Assembly: GCA_037176725.1 (NCBI GenBank)
Contig: JAZBRS010000054.1
Coordinates: 17,626,001-17,690,000, forward strand
Length of the DNA: 64,000 nt
From: Posidonia oceanica
Lineage: Eukaryota; Streptophyta; Magnoliopsida; Alismatales; Posidoniaceae
Direction of reading: 5' to 3'
The translations under genes were made by a program, and so were the position numbers. Shown piece by piece: positions 55,288 through 64,000 of this stretch. The notes beneath the pieces were generated by a model. The model was not told where the DNA came from. It made no database searches and saw nothing but the letters and a program-made list of their open reading frames with translations. The first letter of the stretch is position 1. Every line of letters begins with the position of its first letter.

Positions 55288-58200
55288 TGTTGACACCCCA
55301 TTTTGACAGGCTGGATCGTTTGGAGCCTTCTGGTGGCTGCTGGACCCGAATCTAGATCCAAACCTACACCTCCCTCTCCTTCTTTTCCCTCAAAGCAAGC
55401 CCAAACCTGACCTAGGATTACCCCCCTTTCCTGAATCTGAAAACCAACCAAAATCTATAGGAAAACTCACCCCTGATGACTTAGCAAACCCACCAAAAAG
55501 CCTGCAAAATTTCAAACCAGAACCCCTCTCAAAAACCCTAGGAAATTTAGGCAAAACTACCTTTTTCTACACCTTGAAACCCCTCCAAAACTTCCTCCAA
55601 ACGAAACCAAAACTTTGGGACCAAAACTAGGAATCCTAGACCCCACACCCGCCAAATTTCACCCCTTTCCGAGACCTCTAAGCCCCCCTTTTGGCCAAAT
55701 TATCGTTTTCTCTCTCCGGGTTTATCGTTTTCTCTCTCCTCTCTCTCTCCTGATTGTCGTCTCTCTTTTCATCCCCTTCTTGCCCTTTTTTCTGGCTTGG
55801 CTGTGGGCCTCCTTTGTACTCCTATTCCTTCTCTATCTTATTCCTACTTTTATTTTATTTTTAACATTTTCCCTGAATTTTAAAAATCTTTTCCCTCAAA
55901 CCTATCTCTTTCCCCTTTTATTCTCTTTTTTCCTTTTCTTCTTCTTTTTCTTTTCCTTCTTCTTTCTTTTGCAAAAATCCATGAAAATCCTTAAAAATCT
56001 GTAAAACCCCAAAACACAAAAGAAACAAATCAGAATTCCAAGAAAAGCAACTAAAAAAAAAACATTAAACAAGTAATTAAAAACTCAAACTTAACTAAAT
56101 CAAGCTAAAAAGAAAACCAAGCATGCAAACTAAAAAATGCAAAACAAACTAAAAGAAAATACTGTAAAATCAAGTAGAAAACTGAAATAAAGTCAGAACC
56201 TACCAAAACTAAAAACCCCACTAAAAAATAAAAAAAAAAAACAAACCCTAAAGAGAAGAATTAAAAATCAAACACTAAAATAAGTAATTAAAGGAGGCAA
56301 AAGACCTAACCTAATAAGCATAAGAAAAACAACATAAAAACTTAATTAAAAAGGAAAAGGAAAATACACTTGAAAGACTTAAAAACACTTAATCAAACCA
56401 GAAAAATCCAACTAAAAAACATCAAGAAGAATTAACAAATAAAAATAAAAAACATAGTTCAAAAGACTTAAGGAAGAAAAACATAAAAGACTAGAACTAA
56501 AAAGCCCAAAACCCTTTCTAATTAATATGAAAATAAATCCTAAAAATCCTAATTAACATCCTAAAATACTTAACAAGGAAACACAATTTTAAAAACAATT
56601 TAAAAAGATTTAACCAACACTTAATCAAGTGGAAAATGAATTAACAACAAAGGAAAGCCCTAGAACCCTAATCAAGCCTAAAACACACTAATTAACCTAA
56701 AAATAGTCATTAAAAAATCCAATTAAACACCTAACCTACAACCCAATTCATCTAATATTTTTGTTTATTTTTATCTTATTTTTTCCTATTTTATTTCCTT
56801 CCTTCTTTCCATCTTTCTTTCTTTCTTCCTTTTTATCTTTTCCTTTCTTCCTTACTGGGCTCATTAGCCCGTTTCCCTTTTATTTTTCTTTTTCTTTTCA
56901 AACGTCAGCCCAGCCCACAGCAACAGTCCACCTTCTTCCTCCTTCCTCTCCCGCGTGCCAGCTGCTACAGTATCCGCCGGCCTGCAGCTCTGCCTGGCCT
57001 GCCACCTCCTGCTCGAGCCGGACTGGCGCGCCGAATCCCGTCCGTGCTCCTGCCATCGCCTCTCCGCGGCATTCAATGGCCTCAGACCTGCAAAGCCAAG
57101 GATGGAAGTCGTCAGAATTCAGAGGAGAAAGGAGGAGAAGTCAGAGCCTGAAACGGGAGGAGAAGAGAGGAGAAAAAAGAGGGAGTTCATCCGGGAGAGA
57201 GGCCAGAGGATTCCAGAGTAATCCCCAGCAAGCGAGAGCCCCCTTTCTCCCTCAGAAATCCACCACAAACGGAGAACTTTGAGCTCTTCCTTCCGCAGCA
57301 AACCCAGACCCCAAACTCCTCCAGAACAACTCGGAATCCATCCCCGAATCTCACCCACATCTCCTGCAACTCTCCCCTTCCTTCCCATAGCAAAAACAAC
57401 CCACATTTCGCCCCCGAATCCCTCTGAAAGTCGGCAGAAACCCAACACCACCTTCCCAAGAATTCCCCCCGCCACAGTCCACCAGATCCTCCGAGACTCC
57501 GCCCCGATACTCACCTAACCTCCACCTTCCAGAAGCACCCAGCCATCACCTCCATTTCCCCCCACAGACCGAACGCCCCACTACAAACACCTGTGCTGAT
57601 TTCTGCCCGAAACTCGACCCACCAGCAACCTCTCAACGCAGCGTCCCTCAGGCTAATCTAAGCCCTTCCACACCCTCACCGGACCTTCAGCAGTCCACCG
57701 GAAGCTGCCACTCGAGCCAGAGGGCGACAGACGGCTCTCCCCACCTCAGGCAACGCCACCTGCACCCATTTTAGCCGCTTGCTCCTCCGATCGCTGAACC
57801 TCCGCTCTAGGTACCCAGAAAGCTCCGGAGGATCGCGTGGAGCCGATCCCAACGCCCGCGAGCCGCCGCTGACGCCTGCACACTCCGGACGCCCACCTCC
57901 GGCAACTGCAGAATCCTCCTGGGTCGGGAGGACACCTCGGCTACCCAAACAGGTAACCACTAACCTCCTTGGCTCCCTCTCCCTCCTCTGATGCTTCTCC
58001 GCCAGTCAGAGCCAGCCCACCGGCCCTCCTGCTCCAGCGGCATCTCACCGGTCAGTCCTTCGTCTCCGGCGCCGGCCACCTGTCTTCCGGACGTCCCAGC
58101 CACTGGAACGTTGCTCCGACACCCTCCAGGGCTTCGCACGGTCGCCGGCAGTCCCCTCCGCCCTCCCGTGCATCCGCGAGCGCCCTGGGTCGGCGATGCT

Positions 58201-61194
58201 GAGCTCCGGCGGTCTCTGCTACAGTACCTCCCCACCGTCGGCAGTTCACTGTAGCATTATTTTCTCAGTTATATAGTTTTAATGCGAATATTACATTTCT
58301 GCCCTAAGTTTTCTTATTTTTTCGTTCTGGTCCTTAGCTTATTTAAGATGCTTAGTTTCTGATTTAATATCTTGCTAAATTGCTCATTTTATTCCTATTT
58401 TTCAGTATTTCCATTTTGGTCCATTTACTGTGCTTTCTAGTTATAAAAAGTTTGAGTTTAGCCCTTCTGTTTTTGATTTTAGCATCTGAATCCTGCAGTA
58501 GATTATTTAATTTTAATGCATGAAGTTTGCCTTATTATATTGCATTTCAGATCCCTGTTTTATGTCATTTTTGCATCTTAGTCCACTGCACTGTAGGAAC
58601 TTAGCTTTTATTTTCTCATTCAGCATACTGCATTGCATTTTTCACCTTCTGGCTTTGCATATTTGCATTTAGGTCCATTTTAAATGGACAGTAACCATTT
58701 GGCATGCATTTTAGCTTATTACATTGCATTTTTACCCCTGATTTTTCCAAGTATTGCATTTCAGTCCCCAGATCATGATTCCAGAGCATGTTTTCCACAT
58801 AAAATTGCATTTTCGGACCCTGCATGATTTAAAAATCACACATAGACCCTTGCATCCTTTGGAAACCATGTAAAAAGGCTGTTTTGCCCCTAAGTTGCAT
58901 TTTAACTCCTATGCTTGCAAAAATTGCATGTAGGCCCTCCACTTGCATTCCCGGACTCCCCAGAACCCCCGTTTTCTGGAAAATTTGCATTTTAGCCCAT
59001 TTCTTTCTTCAAAAATGCTTTTGAACTCCTGTTCTTTCCAAATTGCTTTTCCTTATCTTTTCTTGCCTTTTGCATGCATTCTGCATTCATTTAATCTTGC
59101 ATTTAAGCATCCCCCTTGCATACACTAGGCACTTTTAACTCCCCTTCACTTGGGAGGACCTTCAGCACACCCCTAGGACCTCCTGAACACTTAGATCTGT
59201 TCTTCTCTCCTGTTCTGGCCCTTCTGCTCCGAAGCTGCGATATCTTTCAATCCGACCGTTGGATCTCCTCGAGTAAGCTGCCCAGGCGACCGCAGCGAAG
59301 CGCTCTTCAGCATGGACCAAGCAGATCTCCGATCAGACTCCCGGATCTCCAGGTATGACCTCCTGAAACCCTGCACTGCATTCATTTGCATGCCATTTGC
59401 TCCGTTTTGCGTGCTTTCAAGTTTTCTCGCTCCGTTTTGCGTGCAGTCTTGTTTTCTCGCACCGTTTCACGTGCCGCTTCTTTGTCTTGCACCGTTTTGC
59501 GTGTCCTTTAGTTTCTTTCGCCTCGTTTTGCGCGCAGTCTTGTTTTCTAGCACCGTTTTGCGTGCCGCTTCTTTGTCTTGCACCGTTTTGCGTGCCCTTT
59601 AGTTTCTTTCGCCTCGTTTTGCGCGCAGTCTTGTTTTCTCGCACCGTTTTACGTGCCGCTTCTTTGTCTTGCACCGTTTTGCGTGTCCTTTAGTTTCTTT
59701 CGCCTCGTTTTGCGTGCAGTCTTGTTTTCTCGCATCGTTTTGCGTGCCGCTTCCTTGTCTTGCACCGTTTTGCGTGCCCTTTAGTTTCTTTCGCCTCGTT
59801 TTGCGTGCAGTCTTGTTTTCTCGTACCGTTTTGCGTGCTGCTTCCTTGTCTTGCACCGTTTTGCGTGTCGCTTCTCTGTCTTGCACCGTTTTGCGTGTCC
59901 TTTAGTTTTTTCGCCTCGTTTTGCGTGCAGTCTTGTTTTCTTGCTCCGTTTTGCATGCCGCTTCTTTGTCTTACTCCGTTTTGCGTGCAGTCTTGTTTTC
60001 TCGCTCCGTTTTGCATGCCGCTTCTTTGTCTTATACCGTTTTGCGTGCCCTTTAGTTTCCTCGCCTCGTTTTGCGTGCAGTCTTGTTTTCTCGCACCGTT
60101 TTGCGCGCCCTTTAGTTTTCTCGCTCCGTTTTGCGTGCCCTTTAGTTTCCTCGCCTCGCTTTGCGTGCAGTCTTGTTTTCTCGCACCGTTTTGCGCGCCC
60201 TTTAGTTTTCTCGCTCCGTTTTGCGTGCTTTCAAGTTTCCTCGCTCCGTTTTGCGTGCCGCTTCTTTGTCTTGCCTCGTTTTGCGTGCAGTCTTGTTTTC
60301 TTGCACCGTTTTGCGTGCCCTTTCGTTTTCTCGTCTCGTCTTGCGTGCCCTTGTTTTTCTTGCCCGCTTTCACGCCCTTCTTTCGTTTTCCGCACCGTTT
60401 TGCGTCCTTGTTCCGTTCCCTGCATCATTTTGCATGTCAACCTTGTTTTCGCATCTTTTCGCATTCTTGTTTCGTTCCTCGCACTGTTTTACGCTGTTTC
60501 CTCTTGCATGTTGCTTGCATTGCCTGTTTTCCCCGCTGTTTTGTTTTATCGCCCGCATTTGCATATAGGGCAGTGATGCTTACTGTCTGGAGTTCCCACG
60601 AGCCAGGTTCCGCCCGGTTCGGAACACAGACAGCGTTGCTGAGCGCTTAGATTGCACGTTTACTTTCTTGCATTGTCTTTCATCACTTAGAGCACGCCTT
60701 CGAGCATTTAGACAGGCATTCATTGGCACTTAGGCATTCAAAGTCTGCATTTCCCTGCATATGCGAGCGTAAGCCTAGAAAGACCGATTCTCGGGCGTGT
60801 CGGGGGTGCCTAACACCTTCCCCGCGCGTAACAGGAGTCCTTACCCTCTCTTGGCCCGCAATGACCATATTACCCTTATCCTAGGCATGAGTCACATCAT
60901 TTGCATTCATTTGCATCTTATTTCTTCTGCATTGCCTTGCATTGCATCTTTTGCTTGGTTTTGCGTGATTATTCACGCACTTCCCCGGTTTTCCTTGTCT
61001 CCCGATTTAATAGACTTGGTGGCGACTCCGATTTTGTCTTGTCTTCTTCTTTTCTTTCCATTTTCCCTTCTTTTAAATGTTTTCAAGTTAGGTCTTCCTT
61101 CTCGGACATAGCCGCTAATAGTGAGCCTGATTCCGATCGGTGCACGCGAGCTTTGGCAACGTGCATGGACGATCCGAACACCGGGATTACTACA
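55288..61194 (+). repeat. 3' LTR of the giant element (5,907 bp)
   Basis: It aligns with 37379-43406 over its whole length. The main differences are loss of five 30-bp minisatellite units (present at about 42246-42395 in the 5' LTR) and a gain of about 27 bp at 57240-57266. Substitutions are clustered in the first 350 bp. Confidence 0.95.
59396..60350 (+). repeat. 30-bp minisatellite in the 3' LTR
   Basis: Counterpart of 41458-42560, five units (150 bp) shorter, with otherwise matching unit order. Confidence 0.92.
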
Positions 61195-62640
61195 GATGGT
61201 ATAAGAGCAGCAACACAATTTGCGGTCGAGGGTTTGATGATAGTTTGATCGATTCTCGCCGGTGGTTTGATCAATTCTTGTCAGAGGATTCAATAGCAAG
61301 AGGAGCTGCATCGTTTGGTCTTTCGATCACTACTAGTAATTGGATTTCTTGGGCGATTGATAAAGGTTTTTTTGAACCTTACTGTAGATTAGAAGAATGG
61401 CGATCAATCAGTTGACGTCGAGAGTTGGAATGATCGGATCACAAAATGGAATTTCGATCTCCAGTCTTTACTGCCTTCAGTCTTCAATTAGTCCAAGTAT
61501 GGTTCTTGTTTCCAAAATTCTAAGAGCAAGATTGCATTGAGAGTGAAGAACAATATAAGTTTTGTGGATGGATCTTTAAAACAACCTTCTGTTGAAACTT
61601 CATTGGAAAATCTTGATCTGTGGTGTCGTTGTAATGATATGGTATAGTCCTAGTTGATTAATTCTATTGATCTTGAGTTAGCAAATAGTGTCACGTATTG
61701 TGATTTAGCTTCAAAAGTGTGGACAGACTTGAAGGAGAGATTTTTGCAAAACAATGCACCTAGAATTTTCCAAATTCGAAGGACAATTGCATCTCTGACT
61801 CAAGAAAATTGTTCAATCACAGTCTATTTTACAAAACTCAAAAGCTTTTGGGATGAATTGAGCACTTATTCAACTACTGTTGTAGGTACATGTGGGGCTA
61901 GCTATGAAGTCTGTATATCAAAAAGAACAAGAGGATAGGCTTTTGCAATTTTTGCTAGGACTAATTGAGTCTTTTGCTGTTGTTAGAGGACAAATTTTGA
62001 TGATGAATCCTTTACCACCTGTTAATAAAGCATATGCTCTTGTGTTACAAGAAGAAAAACAAAGGGAGATATGCAATGTTAGGACTTCAATGGAAACAAC
62101 TGCTATGTTAGTTAATAAGTCACTGTATGGTCAAGGAAAATATTATAGAAATGTTGGTACATCTGCAATTCTGAAGGAAAGAAGGATAAGCTATTTGTGT
62201 ACAAATTGTAAGAAACCAGCCAACCAGGCCATACAGTTGAGAGGTGTTACTAGCTGATACGGTTTCCTCTTGGACACAAGTTACATAAAGTAGTTCCAAA
62301 TAGTTCTACCAATTCAGGAGGAAAACAGGCTTATAAAGCTAAGATAGGTGAATCAGAAGCTTCAAAAGGATCACTTTGAGGGTTTACAGTTGGTCAATGC
62401 AAATAGTTACTAGCACTTTTACAAGAGAATAACAAGACACAAAGTGCAGACATGGCAGGTATAACTTCATTTTATTCTAGTGTTGAAACCTCTGAATGGA
62501 TTATTTATACAGGTGCCTCTCATCATATGACTTTTGATCTTTCCATTCTAATGTCCAAAACAAATCCATTAGGTTTTATTCTGATTAGGTTGTTGTTGAC
62601 TTCAAGAAATTTTGAGTCCAAGACAGATCAATGAAGAATT
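61195..62640 (+). pseudogene. copia gag-protease fragment beyond the giant element
   Basis: It begins with TGGTATAAGAGC (61197-61208), a one-mismatch copia primer site. Gag starts MAINQLTSRVG at 61397. SMVLVSKIL, then VKNNISFVDGSLKQPS, LINSIDLELANSVTYCDLAS and VWTDLKERFLQNNAPRIFQI are typical UBN2 gag. A zinc-knuckle remnant YLCTNCKKPANQ and a protease start WIIYTGASHHM follow, where the catalytic Asp of D-T/S-G is Tyr. Several stops and frameshifts are present. Integrase and RT are missing and no 3' LTR was found. Confidence 0.85.
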
Positions 62641-63174
62641 AAAGTCCATCAAAACTAGACTCAATACGCACGTGACACACCTCCATGAAGACCCAAAAGG
62701 AGGCTAACACGTTGATCCAACGACATGATAGAGGGTACGGCAACAAATTCCACCGTGGCATAGGGTGGAATTATTTTGAAAATTAGAAAATATTACCAAG
62801 ATATATTACTCTTGGATATTTTCAATTTAAAATTCAAAGATATTCATATTTGAATTAGGATGTGCGGCCTTCCTATGAATAAATGCTCCCTCCTTCGTTG
62901 AAAGGGATCGGAGATACAGAGATACACAGAGATTGAGAGAGAGAACGATACACCCATGCACCCATCGAGAGAGGAGAAAAGTTGCTTGAATTTTTTCAGA
63001 CACTCAACCACCGCATCCACTCGCCTACGTTTGAGGAAAAGTTAACAAGGAAAACGACTCTCGACACACAAGGTATCTCCTTTCCCTCCCAAGATGGCCC
63101 TGCTATTGGGCGATACATGTGTTTAGATCTTGCGTAGATACCGATATCGCAATGCTTGAACCACATGTATTCCA
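62641..63174. other. intergenic or repeat-derived DNA, no gene seen
   Basis: AT-rich, then a GA-rich stretch GAGATACAGAGATACACAGAGATTGAGAGAGAGAAC (62910-62945). CCTATGAATAAATGCTCCC (62872-62890) looks like an LTR promoter/R region, but no boundaries could be set. Confidence 0.4.
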
Positions 63175-63550
63175 TATTGCTGCTATATGCAACATCGCAC
63201 CATGTCTTATTCGACACTATATTCAGTAATACAAACCTATATACATAACGGATGATTCATCTATTTCATATTACCTCTATATGCAATATCGCACCAAGTA
63301 TTATTTGACACTATAATTAATAATACAAACCCAAATGCATAATATATGATTCATGTATGTCATGTTGCTTCTATATGCAACATCGCACCATGTATTATTT
63401 GACACTATATTTAATAATACAAATCCATATGCATAACACATGATTCATGTATTTCATATTACCCTTATATGCAACATCGTACAATATATTATTTGACAAT
63501 ATATTCAATAATACAAATCTATGTATTCGACACATGATTACATGTACTAC
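63175..63550 (+). repeat. 94-bp tandem repeat, four copies
   Basis: Copies start at 63175, 63269, 63363 and 63457, each with TATGCAACATCGCACCATGT, ATTATTTGACACTATA and AATAATACAAA blocks. The spacing is exactly 94 bp and the last copy is more divergent. Confidence 0.92.
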
Positions 63551-63599
63551 TTTGACCTTATATTTCACTCGTACATTGATCACCCCCTGCCCTGCATGA

Positions 63600-63870
63600 T
63601 GCCACTTGCCGGTTCATTCGTATCGTTCGCTGCAGATGCCGTGGCACGACTCGTTCGGTTGATCGCCCAGGTGTCTTTAAGCTGAGCACTCAGGGTGCAG
63701 TGCCTGTTCAGACCTGATTCGCTTCTGCTCAACCTTCAAGCCGATTGTCCAGGACAGTCGACCGATCCCACACCATACATGTATCATTCGCCGCAGATAG
63801 CATGGCATGACTTGTTCGATAGATCGCTCTGGTGTCTTTAAGCCGATCGCCCGGGACGTAGTATAACGAC
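63600..63870 (+). repeat. duplicated ~70-bp segment
   Basis: TCGTTCGCTGCAGATGCCGTGGCACGACTCGTTCGGTTGATCGCCCAGGTGTCTTTAAGC near 63622 recurs with substitutions near 63785 (GCCGCAGATAGCATGGCATGACTTGTTCG...GGTGTCTTTAAGC), about 162 bp apart. Confidence 0.75.
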
Positions 63871-63899
63871 CTAGATTTTAGGCGGCATTTTAGGCTAGA

Positions 63900-64000
63900 T
63901 ATTTAATCTAGATTTCTAGTGTGTTAGATGCTAGTATGCTTGCGTCTTATGTTAGACGTAAGAAATTCCACGTCCAACACCTGGAATACTAATTTCTAGG
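63900..64000. repeat. start of another repeat with the GCGTCTTATG palindrome
   Basis: GCGTCTTATGTTAGACGTAAG followed by ACGTCCAACACC resembles the palindrome cluster of the solo LTR at 10148-12496 (CGTCTTACATAAGATGC...AACGTCCAACG). The window ends here. Confidence 0.5.

Larger units (their letters stand above)
37379..61194 (+). mobile_element. giant Tat/Ogre-like LTR retrotransposon, non-autonomous, 23.8 kb
   Basis: LTRs at 37379-43406 and 55288-61194 both start TGTTGACACCCCATTTTGAC and end GGGATTACTACA. The 5-bp TSD GATGG is perfect (37374-37378 and 61195-61199). A primer-binding-type sequence TGGCGACTCCGCTGGGGA starts at 43408, and the polypurine tract AGGGAGGGG lies just before the 3' LTR. 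The internal part (11.9 kb) encodes gag, an aspartic protease, a G-patch-like domain and a DUF7745-like ORF, but no reverse transcriptase, RNase H or integrase. Gag style, primer site, giant LTRs and a repeat-rich 3' internal region fit the Tat/Ogre branch of Ty3/gypsy. It would need enzymes supplied in trans. Coding frames carry a few stops and frameshifts. Confidence 0.93.

Overview
The window is nuclear DNA of a flowering plant. The evidence is spliced genes with plant-type introns (a cytosolic pyruvate kinase, a full-size PDR-type ABC transporter and a plastid carotenoid cleavage dioxygenase) set in dense, nested plant retrotransposons. GC-rich coding exons in AT-rich DNA would suit a monocot or an early-diverging lineage, but I cannot name the species.

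Layout. 1-1776: Ty1/copia gag fragment on the minus strand with a duplicated short LTR and leader. 2703-3482: two MITE-like elements. 3589-5255 (-): first six exons of cytosolic pyruvate kinase; the other exons are not visible. 5759-6230: probable chromovirus-type LTR end. 6230-7170: 3' part of a LINE. 8074-16033: three-level nest, a short hAT element split by a Ty1/copia element that is itself split by a 2.35-kb Ty3/gypsy solo LTR; target-site duplications (TSDs) can be read at each level. 16845-25955 (+): ABCG31-like transporter, 21 exons, with one 1-bp frameshift. 27500-31951: LTR, LINE and SINE fragments mixed with telomere-like TTTAGGG tracts. 33140-33820: decayed FAR1/MULE-type fragment. 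34592-36502 (-): intact single-exon CCD4-like gene.

37379-61194 is one giant LTR retrotransposon of 23.8 kb, bounded by the TSD GATGG. It has LTRs of about 6.0 and 5.9 kb, a primer-binding-type site and a polypurine tract. It encodes a Tat/Ogre-style gag and aspartic protease fused to a G-patch-like domain, and a separate ORF resembling the plant DUF7745/mobile-domain family. I see no reverse transcriptase, RNase H or integrase, so it should depend on other elements for movement. It inserted exactly at the primer-binding site of an older copia element, whose remains lie on both sides (37220-37373 and 61195-62640). The right edge holds a 94-bp tandem array and the start of another repeat.

The three host genes are unrelated metabolically apart from a loose carotenoid/ABA link: CCD4 cleaves carotenoids, and Arabidopsis ABCG31 has been implicated in ABA export. 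No operon-like logic applies. The most unusual object is the giant retrotransposon with its G-patch and DUF7745-like cargo.
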